From: Alphaproteobacteria bacterium
GTDB lineage: Bacteria; Pseudomonadota; Gammaproteobacteria; JAGOUN01
Reading direction: 5' to 3'
Assembly: GCA_021151585.1 (NCBI GenBank)
Contig: JAGKWX010000005.1
Location: 6,758-70,757, forward strand
DNA: 64,000 nucleotides
The notes under the pieces are model-generated. The model worked only from the letters and a program-made list of their open reading frames with translations. It was not told where the DNA came from and searched no databases. Position numbers and translations under genes: made by a program. Below, piece by piece: positions 45,079-54,300 of this stretch. The stretch's first letter is position 1; each line of letters begins with the position of its first letter.

Positions 45079-45510
45079 ATGAGCAAATTTGAGAAAGGTA
45101 TTAGCGGTAACCCTGCTGGTAAAACACTAGGCACTCTCAACAAGCGTACCAAGTTAGCCAAATTATTAGAGCCACATGCAGAGCAGTTGATAAACAAGGT
45201 TATTGAGCTTGCTCTTGCCGGCGATACCAATGCGCTACGTCTATGCATTGAGCGACTAGTACCTAAAGCCAAGGATGATGTAATCAGTATAGTGCTACCT
45301 GATTTAACGGGTGCAACTCCTAAGGAGTTAACCAACGAAATTATGAAGGCAATAAGTGGTCAAAAAGTTAGCCTCGTTGAGCTTAAATATATTTTTGATA
45401 TTCTCAAATACTTCAATAGTCCTGGTGAAGATGCCGAACAGAAAGAAGTGATTGAAAGATCTAATGCTATTTTGAATGAGTTGCGAGCAAAATATGAAAA
45501 AGAGTATTAA
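45079..45510 (+). CDS. DUF5681-containing protein
   Basis: A 143-residue protein whose N-terminus FEKGISGNPAGKTLGTLNKRTKLAKLLEP is the DUF5681 signature (KGxSGNPxGxPxGxxN) seen in phage and island proteins near terminase or replication genes. The middle (LALAGDTNALRLCIERLVPKAKDD) is helical and also typical. Its role is not established. AGGAG precedes the ATG by about ten bases. Confidence 0.78.
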   Translation: MSKFEKGISGNPAGKTLGTLNKRTKLAKLLEPHAEQLINKVIELALAGDTNALRLCIERLVPKAKDDVISIVLPDLTGATPKELTNEIMKAISGQKVSLVELKYIFDILKYFNSPGEDAEQKEVIERSNAILNELRAKYEKEY

Positions 45511-45524
45511 CTGATAGGTTTAGC

Positions 45525-45764
45525 TTAGTCTACTTTGAGTGTCTTGCTTGGCGGGAATAGGTCCCCAACCTCGATCTTAAGTGCTTTAGCTATGCGAATG
45601 AGATTAATAGCTGCAATATTTCTTTCGCCTCGCTCAATACCGCCCATATAGGTTCTATCCAAGCCAACTTCATCGGCAAAGCTTTCTTGAGAGAAACCTT
45701 TGGCAAGACGGAGCTCACGTATCTTTTGGCCTAATTTGATTAATGCTGGATGTTTTTGTTTCAT
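45525..45764 (-). CDS. XRE-family regulator resembling restriction controller proteins
   Basis: A 79-residue single-domain HTH protein. KIRELRLAKGFSQESFADEVGLDRTYMGGIERGERNIAAINLIRIAKAL, with LDRTYxxGIERGERN, closely follows the recognition-helix style of C (controller) proteins that time restriction-modification expression. No methyltransferase or nuclease gene is adjacent. It is divergent from the membrane protein gene, with a controller-box-like sequence in between (45775-45810), so it probably regulates itself and the two cargo genes. Confidence 0.82.
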   Translation of the reverse strand: MKQKHPALIKLGQKIRELRLAKGFSQESFADEVGLDRTYMGGIERGERNIAAINLIRIAKALKIEVGDLFPPSKTLKVD

Positions 45765-45774
45765 CCAAATATAC

Positions 45775-45810
45775 TATGTGGCACATACTTATAGAGCCAC
45801 GGACTATAAG
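45775..45810. promoter_or_regulatory. Controller-box-like operator between regulator and cargo
   Basis: Two adjoining inverted repeats: TATGTG-G-CACATA (45775-45787) and CTTATAG (45788-45794) with CTATAAG (45804-45810), nine bases apart. The ACTTATAG/ACTATAAG form resembles C-box operators of restriction controller proteins. They lie in the 68-bp divergent gap of the HTH gene and the cargo genes. Confidence 0.55.
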
Positions 45811-45832
45811 CATCATTATGTAAGGTTAAATT

Positions 45833-46456
45833 ATGAGCAGGTCAAGTGACAAGTTAGAAAATTTTTTTAGTTATAGATTAATCAATGTGATTTATTTCAC
45901 ATGTCTGATATTTTGTCTTTGCATTGTGTTGATAGGAGGCTCATTACTTTATCTTCCTGAAAAGTACATCAACAATTCGGAAAGTAATATTAAATGTAGT
46001 AATGGAGCCATTTCATACTTTAGCGAAGTTAAAATATACCCATCAAACGTTTATTACTTTTGGAAAAATAATTCTGCTCTCAGTTACGAGGATAAAAAAA
46101 TTGCGCAAGAATATTGTTATGCTGAACAATTTAAAATTGATATTTCAGAAAATCACAAAAAAAGAACGTCGGACTGGGAGATTGTTAGTATTAAAAGTGG
46201 TAATAATACATATATGATTCAACAAGTGCCCCAAAAATATCAAAATAAATCAATAATTTTCACAGAAGAAAATATTACTTATACAATTTTTTATACGAAA
46301 GCAGGAAAATGGGCAACATACTTTAAAGTAATTTTTTTAGGATCGTTAATGGTCTATATTTTTTTGAACATAGCTAAAGAGGCTTTTATATATCTTTTTC
46401 TTGGAAGAAAATTCAGATGGAACTGGCTTAAATTTAGAAAAAATACCGAGAAATAA
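45833..46456 (+). CDS. Two-helix membrane protein, island cargo
   Basis: A 207-residue protein with a transmembrane helix at about 17-40 (VIYFTCLIFCLCIVLIGGSLLYLP), a roughly 120-residue region between the helices with several Lys and two Cys, a second helix at about 163-187 (VIFLGSLMVYIFLNIAKEAFIYLFLG) and a basic tail. No family is recognised. TAAGGTTAAATT precedes the ATG. The next gene, the pentapeptide-repeat protein, starts two bases after the stop, so the pair is one translational unit. Confidence 0.75.
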   Translation: MSRSSDKLENFFSYRLINVIYFTCLIFCLCIVLIGGSLLYLPEKYINNSESNIKCSNGAISYFSEVKIYPSNVYYFWKNNSALSYEDKKIAQEYCYAEQFKIDISENHKKRTSDWEIVSIKSGNNTYMIQQVPQKYQNKSIIFTEENITYTIFYTKAGKWATYFKVIFLGSLMVYIFLNIAKEAFIYLFLGRKFRWNWLKFRKNTEK

Positions 46457-46458
46457 TC

Positions 46459-47466
46459 ATGCTGCATGCAAACGAAATACTTAAGCAATATAAGATTGAA
46501 ACTTTTGTTAACGCCGATCTCTCTGGCGTAGATTTACGCAATGCAAATTTATCCAATATTGACATGCGAGGAATATGTTTAGAAAAAGCTAATTTAGAGG
46601 GGGCGAATTTATATCGAGCTGATTTAAGAAATGCGAGGATGGCAAATGCCAACTTGTCAAGGGTAAATTTAAGACATTCTGATTTAGAAAATGCTATTTT
46701 GTATAAAGCTGATTTAGAGGATGCGGACTTACGAAAAGCAAACTTAAAAAATACTATATTAAAGAAGGCTCAACTATCACTTGCTGACCTAAGGCGAGCT
46801 TATCTTGTGCGTACTGATTTTAAAGATGCTGATATGGTGCAGATTAATTTACAAGGTACAATTTTTTATGGCGTTAATTTACAAAACGTTTATTTAAATA
46901 GCGCAAATTTAAGGAAGGCAGTTTTTTCCTATTATAAAGATGAAAATGAAAACGAGGATAAAAATATTTTTTACTTTACTGATTTAACAGATGCCAAATT
47001 GAGTTATGCTGATTTTAGCGGCTCAATGCTTTATGGCGTTATATTAAAAAACGCGTATCTTTTAAAAACAAACTTCAAAAAAGCAAGATTAGGTAGTGCT
47101 ACAGATTTAATAATAAATGATGAAAGAATAAGTAAATCAACAGATTTAAGTAACGCCACATTAATTAGTACCAATTTTAGAAAAGCTAGGTTATACGATG
47201 TGGATTTGAAAGCAGCATGGTGTCGCAATACCGATTTTAGAGGCGCCATATTAAAGCGTGTTGATCTTAGAGATGTAAGTGGTTTGTTTTTTGAAACAAG
47301 ACTAAAGGGCGCAAAATTAGCTAACAATTTAGTGAATAGAGTGGGCTATGTGATTATTTTTTTAAAGCATGACCTCAAGAAAATTTTTTTTAGGGGGTTG
47401 TTTCTTTTATCTTCTGCTTTTCTTGGTGTTCTTTTTGCTTATTTTAAGCATAAGCTTTTTGGTTAA
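46459..47466 (+). CDS. Pentapeptide-repeat protein with C-terminal membrane helix
   Basis: A 335-residue protein. From residue 15 to about 285 it is almost continuous A(D/N)LXX pentapeptides (NADLSGVDLRNANLSNIDM..., LYRADLRNARMANANLSRVNLRHSDL), which build a right-handed quadrilateral beta-helix. The C-terminus has a hydrophobic helix (GLFLLSSAFLGVLFAYF, about 311-327). A short charged insertion with DENENEDKN lies mid-way. Members of the superfamily mimic DNA or serve as scaffolds; the role here is unknown. Paired with the membrane protein before it. Confidence 0.88.
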   Translation: MLHANEILKQYKIETFVNADLSGVDLRNANLSNIDMRGICLEKANLEGANLYRADLRNARMANANLSRVNLRHSDLENAILYKADLEDADLRKANLKNTILKKAQLSLADLRRAYLVRTDFKDADMVQINLQGTIFYGVNLQNVYLNSANLRKAVFSYYKDENENEDKNIFYFTDLTDAKLSYADFSGSMLYGVILKNAYLLKTNFKKARLGSATDLIINDERISKSTDLSNATLISTNFRKARLYDVDLKAAWCRNTDFRGAILKRVDLRDVSGLFFETRLKGAKLANNLVNRVGYVIIFLKHDLKKIFFRGLFLLSSAFLGVLFAYFKHKLFG

Positions 47467-47488
47467 TATTCACTAGAATTAAGTATTA

Positions 47489-47509
47489 GGGGGTAACTTT
47501 GGGGGTATC
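47489..47509 (+). promoter_or_regulatory. Probable right arm-type integrase sites
   Basis: GGGGGTAACTT and GGGGGTATC in tandem, about 70 bp inside the right repeat. The motif matches those near the integrase gene at 40240-40260. Shared by both ends and by little else in the window. Confidence 0.55.
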
Positions 47510-47577
47510 TTATTTTTCAAGAATTTTAAAATATAATGTTATCAATGAGTTAGAGCATCAATGTGAGTGCCGCCGCC

Positions 47578-47615
47578 CCACCAATTAACCATCTCAAGAC
47601 GTCTAGCCCAGTCCA
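47578..47615 (+). repeat. Right attachment site of the ssrA island
   Basis: Identical 38-bp copy of the left site at 40120-40157. Upstream shared bases differ by one missing T. Marks the distal end of the island. Confidence 0.93.
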
Positions 47616-47794
47616 AAGAACTCAGTAACTACCGGTAATTCTTAAGGTTTATAGTTCAAGATCATCTCACGCCATGTATTGACATCCATATAGTAGTTAT
47701 ACTCTTTCTGATGACGATGCAATATTTGCAAAACAGAATAAACTCTATAAGCGCAATTTAATCCATTTTTAGCTAAACAAGCCAATCAACTCTA

Positions 47795-48000
47795 CTAGCA
47801 GTTTTCAGGGGCTTTGCCATTCTTGGTCCAATAACAACAGGAAGTGCTGCAACAACAAACATAATTATCATTTGGCTGCTTTCCAGTGCAACTAGTCGAG
47901 CCAGAGGTAGGGGGCGAGGTAGGAGGCTCGCATGTTGTTGCTGAAGCCAGTGACCAGCCAAAAAATACCACACACATAACTAAAAATACATTTTTTTCAT
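47795..48000 (-). pseudogene. Small Cys-rich secreted protein, frame broken in an A-run
   Basis: The frame from an ATG at 47977 reads MCVVFFGWSLASA then a Cys-rich mature part with CCCSTSCCYW and ending NGKAPENC (eight or so Cys in about 50 residues). A better start lies at 48000: ATG followed by seven A. With eight A the product would open MKKNVFLVMCVVFFGWSLASA, a textbook signal peptide; with seven it stops after six codons. So the gene is either one base damaged, slippage-dependent, or mis-sequenced. No family recognised. The rest of 47616-48169 shows no other gene. Confidence 0.5.
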
Positions 48001-48169
48001 TATTAACCCTTTAAAAATTGCAAAAAAACAATTGAATTTTTAAAGATTTATTATTCATAATGCTACTAATACTATAACATTAATTATGTTGTTTAGAAAT
48101 AACCGTAGCAATGCATACAATAAAACATCTATAACTCACTTTGCTTTTGTGTGATAATTGGAAAAAATC

Positions 48170-49504
48170 ATGTGCATAGGTTATGATATGTTTACCAAAA
48201 AATATCAAGCAAGTGGCAAATTTTTAACTAGGTTTTTTGATTGCGCTTTAAGACAAAAAAATTTTTCATCTACTTTAACTACCGCATCGAGATTATCGAA
48301 CAGTACATTTTTTGACATAAAAGTTAAAAATTATCTTGAACAAAGAACTGTAGCAGGTAAAGGTGTTGTCGATTATCTATTATTATCAAAAAATAATCCT
48401 TCTGCCTCATCGATAATTTTAAATGATAACGATTATTTACGCCTAGCAAATCATCCCGAGGTTATTTCTCAACAAATTGCTCAATTGAATGCTAATCATC
48501 AAGAGATCGTTATGTCGGCCGTATTTCTTAAAGATAATTGCCCGCAACATCTGCTTGAAAAAAAACTATCTGGTTTCTTGAATATGGAGGGGGTAATTCT
48601 TACGCAATGCGGATATATGGCTAATGTTGGCGTGTTAGAAGCTACTTGTATAAAAGGTACTCCCGTTTACATCGATCAGTTTGCCCATGCGTCTTTCTAT
48701 GACGGCATTAAAGCCGCGCAAGCAAAGGCAATTCACTTTAAACATAATGATACCCATGATCTGGAATCTAAACTAATTGAGCATGGTCCAGGTGTTATTA
48801 TCGTTGACAGCATTTACAGCAGTGTCGGAAGTATAGCGCCATTAAAAGAAATCTGTTGCATAAAACAAAAATATTCATCTGTTTTAGTGGTAGATGAGTC
48901 GCATTCTTTGGGTTTGTATGGTAAAGAAGGTCGCGGAATTTTAGAAGAATTAGAATTGATTAATCAAGTTGATTTTATCACAGCCAGCCTGTCTAAGGGG
49001 TTCGCAACTCGCGCAGGAATTATTGCAGGTCGGCATACAAACTTTATAAGAGAAGTATCATTTCCTGCTATTTTTAGCTCAGCGGTTCCAAACTATGATC
49101 TAGCTCGCATTAATGCAATGTTGGGAGTAATTATTGCTGCAAATGATAGAAGACAAAAGCTCATGCATAATGCGAATTTTCTGAGAAATCACTTATTAGA
49201 TCATGGTTTTAATATAGTAAAAACAAACATGCCATCACCTATTATTTGTTTCGTGTGTGGATCGGAGGCTATTACAAAAAAATTTAGAGATCGCTTGGAA
49301 GAAAGAAATATTTTTGGTGCAGTTTTTTGCTCTCCTGCGACTCGTTTAAACGAGTCAATGTTACGATTTACCGTGCATAGCAATTTAACGCAATCCGAAT
49401 TAGCGTATTTCATCGAAGCTGTTCAACAAGTGGTCGCAGAAGATAGTGTTTTTTTTCAACATCTATACCAGAAAAAAGCTGTTAATATGTTAACTAGAAG
49501 ATAG
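48170..49504 (+). CDS. CqsA/LqsA-type alpha-hydroxyketone autoinducer synthase
   Basis: A 444-residue PLP-dependent acyl-CoA transferase of the alpha-oxoamine synthase family. Alignment by eye to Vibrio CqsA is strong over the whole core: NDYLRLANHPEV, MSAVFLKDN, YMANVGVLEATCIKGTPVYIDQFAHASFYDGIKAAQAKAIHFKHND, HGPGVIIVDSIYSSVGSIAPL, VVDESHSLGLYGKEGRG and FITASLSKGFATRAGII with the PLP Lys at 276, then FPAIFSSAVP. These enzymes make CAI-1/LAI-1 signals. The ATG at 48170 has GGAAAA before it; there is a roughly 50-residue N-terminal extension. A PAS-LuxR gene lies convergent downstream; no LqsR, LqsS or CqsS homologue is in the window. Confidence 0.88.
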   Translation: MCIGYDMFTKKYQASGKFLTRFFDCALRQKNFSSTLTTASRLSNSTFFDIKVKNYLEQRTVAGKGVVDYLLLSKNNPSASSIILNDNDYLRLANHPEVISQQIAQLNANHQEIVMSAVFLKDNCPQHLLEKKLSGFLNMEGVILTQCGYMANVGVLEATCIKGTPVYIDQFAHASFYDGIKAAQAKAIHFKHNDTHDLESKLIEHGPGVIIVDSIYSSVGSIAPLKEICCIKQKYSSVLVVDESHSLGLYGKEGRGILEELELINQVDFITASLSKGFATRAGIIAGRHTNFIREVSFPAIFSSAVPNYDLARINAMLGVIIAANDRRQKLMHNANFLRNHLLDHGFNIVKTNMPSPIICFVCGSEAITKKFRDRLEERNIFGAVFCSPATRLNESMLRFTVHSNLTQSELAYFIEAVQQVVAEDSVFFQHLYQKKAVNMLTRR

Positions 49505-49535
49505 CCAAAATGTTGCCTCAGTTTCTTTAGAAATA

Positions 49536-50222
49536 TTACATTAGTGATTCAGGAATAATATTAGCAAAGCCTTCGAAAATTGCTTTTTCTATTAATGCAG
49601 ATTTTGATGCTACAGAAAACTTATTTTTAATCGATTCGATATGCATATTAATGGTTTTTTCTGATCTAACAATAATGTTGGCAATTTCTCGCGCAGATTT
49701 TCCGCGCAAAAAATAAAACAAAACGACCATTTCCTTGTTAGATAAGTTATAAGTTGTATTATCTTCGGAAATAATATAATCAAAGCCATTTTTTCCTATT
49801 TTTCCAGCATATTTTTTATTTTCTTCAAATAAAAAACGACTAAAGTCAATGAGTCGACTAGTTGTCATGTCCCGCGCCTGTGAAAAAATACCAACAGGTT
49901 TTTCATTATGAAAAATACAGCTTTTATCACCTAATAATAAATGCCATTTTCCATCACAATACAGGTGATAGCTTAAATAGCGTATAGGCTGATTGTTCTT
50001 AAGTAAAGTCTTGTCTTCATGAAGAAAGACTTCAGCGATACTCGACGAAATATTTTTAAATCGATCATACGATCTCCCGAGAATTTCTGTATCTTTTTTA
50101 TACCCCATGATATGGGTTTGCTGATGATTGACCTGCATGAATTGACATTCGCTATTTAAAATACTGACGTAATCCGACAAGTTATTTAATAATGGTGTTG
50201 CCAATAATGTTGAAAAGTTCAT
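49536..50222 (-). CDS. PAS-LuxR transcriptional regulator
   Basis: A 228-residue regulator: an N-terminal PAS-like sensor (DYVSILNSECQFMQVNHQQTHIMGYKKDTEILGRSYDRF, about residues 18-60, through the usual GIFSQARDMT end of a PAS core near 120) and a C-terminal LuxR/GerE HTH at about 165-225 (LSNKEMVVLFYFLRGKSAREIANIIVRSEKTINMHIESIKNKF). It has no autoinducer-binding domain of the LuxR acyl-homoserine-lactone type. It faces the autoinducer synthase gene and is divergent from the cupin gene, so it may respond to or control either. Start at MNFSTLL; no strong ribosome-binding site. Confidence 0.85.
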   Translation of the reverse strand: MNFSTLLATPLLNNLSDYVSILNSECQFMQVNHQQTHIMGYKKDTEILGRSYDRFKNISSSIAEVFLHEDKTLLKNNQPIRYLSYHLYCDGKWHLLLGDKSCIFHNEKPVGIFSQARDMTTSRLIDFSRFLFEENKKYAGKIGKNGFDYIISEDNTTYNLSNKEMVVLFYFLRGKSAREIANIIVRSEKTINMHIESIKNKFSVASKSALIEKAIFEGFANIIPESLM

Positions 50223-50376
50223 TTGTTTTACAACCCGTGTTACGCAAAAAATCAATAAATCATAACTTATTATACTTACTCGGTAAATTTTTCAAATAAA
50301 ATAATACAGTATTTTTTTCTATACAATGCGGAGCAGGTTTCTAATAAAATTTTAAAAAATTCCAGGAGCCTCTATT

Positions 50377-51213
50377 ATGTTTAAAAGAAAAAATCAATAC
50401 GCACAACAACATCTATGCCAGTTTGACGAATTAACACTGTCAGCTGGACAAATAACAGGCGTGACGCAGTATTCACAGAAAGAAGCTATATTTTTTGTCA
50501 TTTCAGGGCAAGGGAAAGTGTTTTTACAGCACCTACATGAGTCTGCAGTATATACCTTAGAGCCTTATGTTAGTTTTTCAATTTTGCCTGGATATATAAT
50601 AGATTTATACAATACTTCAGAAAGCGAACTCAAGTTAGCCGTATTCTATATGCCAACGCATGATAATTTGCCAATCCCTTCGTTGGGTGAATCTCATGAG
50701 CACACATGGGAAGTTTATCAAAATCCTTATTTTCAAGCGCGATTTAAAATGTTAGATATTCCACGTCAAAAACTAGCTCCAGACGGCACTAAAGTTTATG
50801 AGCTGATTGAGGGTGAAAGAGGGAGCTTGGCTATATTTGAACAAAACGCTGGTGATATTTCTATTGCAGTAAAACATGAAATTGTCGAAGAAATTTGGTA
50901 TGTATTATCCGGAGCTGGCCAAATATGGACTAAATCAAGAGAAGGTGGTGCAGAAAAAATAATAGAGATGCATCCGGGTGTTGTCATGTCGTTGCCTGTA
51001 CAAACACATTTTCAGTTTAGAAACACTGGTCTGGTGTCATTACGTATTGCTGGTCTCACACTACCTTCTTGGGCGCATGCAAATGAACCCGCGCCTGAAG
51101 TAGAAGGGTATTGGTCTATAGCGCAACATACTATTTCGTCTATGACTTTTCAATCTATACGAAGCAGCTCGGATGAGATGTTAGAAGTATTGAGGAGTAA
51201 TTTGGTGATTTGA
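50377..51213 (+). CDS. Two-cupin protein
   Basis: A 278-residue protein with two cupin folds. The first (residues about 25-110) has AIFFVISGQGKVFLQHL but lacks most metal His; the second (about 150-245) has KHEIVEEIWYVLSGAGQIWT with His-x-x-Glu-type ligands and VMSLPVQTHFQFRNTG. Such bicupins include dioxygenases, isomerases and storage-type proteins; no substrate can be named. ccaggagcc stands six bases before the ATG. Divergent from the PAS-LuxR gene across 154 bp. Confidence 0.78.
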   Translation: MFKRKNQYAQQHLCQFDELTLSAGQITGVTQYSQKEAIFFVISGQGKVFLQHLHESAVYTLEPYVSFSILPGYIIDLYNTSESELKLAVFYMPTHDNLPIPSLGESHEHTWEVYQNPYFQARFKMLDIPRQKLAPDGTKVYELIEGERGSLAIFEQNAGDISIAVKHEIVEEIWYVLSGAGQIWTKSREGGAEKIIEMHPGVVMSLPVQTHFQFRNTGLVSLRIAGLTLPSWAHANEPAPEVEGYWSIAQHTISSMTFQSIRSSSDEMLEVLRSNLVI

Positions 51214-51243
51214 TTTACGCCAGTCGTATGAAATAAAAAATTT

Positions 51244-51295
51244 AAAAATATAGTATATTTTTCAGTATTATTTTTTTTAGCAATACTATATTTTT
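51244..51295. promoter_or_regulatory. 13-bp inverted repeat ahead of the GTPase gene
   Basis: AAAAATATAGTAT (51244-51256) and ATACTATATTTTT (51283-51295) with 26 bases between, including a T-run. It can act as terminator for the cupin gene (weak AT stem) or as an operator for the GTPase gene 66 bp on. Confidence 0.4.
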
Positions 51296-51361
51296 CACTT
51301 GAATTTATAACACGATATTCAGAGCATTTTTATAAACAATCCAACGCAAAAGCGAGAGAAA

Positions 51362-54300
51362 ATGAAAAAAAGAGAAGAATTAATAGATATACGAAAATGT
51401 CTTCAAGAAATTAAAGCAGACCAAGATGCCATCAGTCATTTGCTATTAGAAGCATCAGCGATGCAAGTAAAAATGGTTTTGGTTGGATATACTGGAGTAG
51501 GAAAAACAACCTTAGGGCATTATTTAAGTGGAGCACATTTGCAAGTAGTTGAGCAAAATCCTGGGAAATTTGTCTTGCAGGCACCTGAGAAAACAGGCGA
51601 GAGAAACAATTGCAGAATAGGCCATGTAAATGATGGCACGACGGTACCGAATTTTTTTTGTAACACTACTGAGCTAATTTCTATTGTTGATTGCCCAGGT
51701 TTTGACGATGTACGCGGTGTCGAGCAGCAAATTAAAAATGCATTTTACATTCAAACTGTTTTTAATGGAAGAAGAGAGACCCCTGGATTAAATAATTTTG
51801 TTTTTGTTATAGCTGTTAAAGAAGCTGATATCGATGATCGGGCTTTGGTATTGCGAAATACATTAAGAAGTTTTGTTCGTTTAGTCGGTGCTCCAGATAT
51901 AAATATTATTGAAAACACTTTATTAATTATCACAAAAATACAAACAGCTACTCAAAATTTCCAAGCGGTTCTACAGGCTGTACGAAATTCACTACCGCAA
52001 GAAAATGATGTTTTAGCTCCTGATGAAGATCGCTGGATGGGGCAAGTCTTAGATGGCTTAATAAATAGCGACAGAAGAAAAATCTTTACTTTTCATAAGC
52101 CAACAAAAGTTGTTGATAGATATGAAGATATCGGCGTTAATCAGTTACTAGAAAATATAAAAAATAATCGCACATCTAGTATACATGGTTTTGAGTCAAA
52201 AATCTCAGTTGAAGATGCTGCAAGGTTAAAAATATTAGAATTAATTAATATTATTAAAGAAAGTTTTTCTCGTATTCAAGAAAAAATTATTACTGCTTTT
52301 CGTGATTCTTTCCTTTCTTATGCTGAAATTGGTATTCAAGAACATGACGGTCTTGGCGAAGAATCTTGTAATAGTTATTTGGCATCATGCAAGTTAGTAA
52401 AAGACTTTTTTATAAGTTTTTTATATGAGCTCGATTCTATTTCATCGAAAAAGAATAGAATTTTGAGAAATGGGAAAATTCAAGATACGCTTTCTGTTGA
52501 TTTTTCTATCCTGCAGCAATTCCATGGCTTGGTAAGGTTGTCTTCAGAAATCGTAGAGCCAAGAGAATTTAATTTTGGCGATATAAGCAACGAAATTAGA
52601 AGTATGGATTATGATTTGCATCAACTAAAAAGTTGTGTGGATGTTGATAAGAAATTTTCAGGTGCCTTGGTTAACTACGACGGTGCGAGAGCGTTGATTC
52701 TAAAATTCATAGAAAATATTAAAAATACCGAAACCCAGTTTTTAATCATTAAAGTTAATGCAATTAATGAAAGTATGAGAAAAAATATGGCTGAATTTTT
52801 GTCTGGAGTAGTATCCCATTCGAAGAGAATTCGCTTAAGCTTGGAAGAATTGATAAAAATATATCGAGCTTTTAAAGCTGTTATGAAGCGTTTTTCAGCA
52901 GATAATGACAGTGTTTCTGATCCTAAAAAAAGAATAGAGGGTTTTAAGATAATGCTACAAGAGTCATTATTAAGCGCGATAAATTTAATAACTTTTGGTT
53001 CTGGGCAGATGCCTGTTCTGGATCGCTTAATTGGTAATTCGAATGAATTAATAACCATACATTATTTATATGCCGAAATGTTAAATAATCAGGTGGCTTA
53101 TGGTTTATATATAGAATTATTTCGCTCGGGATACGAAGAAATTATTAAATTTTTTGAAGAACAGATACGTGGCTATGTGGCTGAAGAAATTAATTCTATG
53201 CATAGCATTACGGCTGCTGCCGCTGCTATAGTTCAACAGCAATATCAAGCTTGGAGTAACGTGCCTGATAATAGATTGATTGAGTGTATTCCAGATTTGC
53301 GTATAACACATGATTTTTTTGTACAGAAAAATAAAAGCTACAACGCTTGGCAAAGCACGGGGAATGCGGCTATTGCTGATTTAACAGGAATCAACCAAGA
53401 ATTGGATGAAAACATGTTAAGAAGGGCAGATGGATTGATTAAACTGGGCTATCTTTTTCATGTATTATCGTTGTTAGTAAAAAATTATGTAAATGATAAA
53501 CGGCAAACTTTATCGCCAGCCATCAATAATATTAAAAGTAAAATTTCGTATTTATTGTCTCTTATTGTTGATGATAGTATTCCAGAACAAGTTATTAATG
53601 TTGGCAATACAGACACCGTTGTTAGATCTGTCTTTGATTTGGCCTTAGATCAAACTTATCATAATTTAACAGAACGTTATGTGAGATATGTGATTGGAGA
53701 GTTGTCAACTGCAAAGTTGGCATTCTGGACTGAATTTCATTCGAAGATTGCTCATAATGAGTCGACAAGATTAGATGCTATACGCGTTTTTAGTAAATTA
53801 CAAATTCAAGCCACAAATATTGAAGCCTTGCGAACATTGGCTACTCATTTCAAAGGATTTGAACATATTTTTGATATTAATGCTTTTACAAAGTTTGTAG
53901 ACATGTCGAGTTCATGTTTACGTTTTATAGAAGAAAACAAGGATGCTGCGATTACGCAAGATTTAGCTGTCCAGCCTATTATTGATCATTTTGTGTTTGA
54001 TATTAATCGTGAAGTTGATCTTTTGCGTGTTATTCGATCTCGAGATGCAGAGGCTAAATTGGTTACCTTAGAATTATTGGTAGATCAGTTTATGGTTGCT
54101 GTTAATAATTGTTGTGTCAATAAGCCTCATTCTACGGTGTCTATGTTAAAACATTTACGAAAGACATCCGCAGGCTCCTCGCCTTGGTTTATAAGTCAGA
54201 GTTTTCAACAAGCGTGCCAGAATTATAAAATTACTGTACATGATCTCGATTTTCATTTTCTTCAAGATATCGCACATCAATATTCATTATACAATAATTT

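Larger units (their letters stand above)
40126..47615. mobile_element. Integrative genomic island at ssrA
   Basis: About 7.5 kb between 38-bp direct repeats. Gene order: integrase, hypothetical, AlpA regulator, Toprim/DUF3987 replication protein, DUF5681 protein, HTH regulator (opposite strand), membrane protein, pentapeptide-repeat protein. There are no capsid, tail or conjugation genes, so it cannot spread alone. The set of P4-type integrase, AlpA and a large primase-like protein resembles phage satellites or mobilisable islands. The last genes are candidate cargo. Both ends seem intact, so excision may still be possible. Confidence 0.88.

Noticed and set aside
45525..47466. A complete restriction-modification system
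   Set aside because: Apart from the controller-like HTH protein there is no methyltransferase motif or nuclease in the island; the neighbours are membrane and pentapeptide proteins.
40126..47615. A prophage
   Set aside because: No capsid, portal, terminase, tail or lysis gene is present; DUF5681 alone is not enough.
48170..49504. 8-amino-7-oxononanoate synthase (BioF) or glycine C-acetyltransferase
   Set aside because: Same fold family, but the HGPGVIIVDSIYS, FAHASFYDG and FPAIFSS segments follow CqsA, and no biotin or threonine-degradation genes are near.
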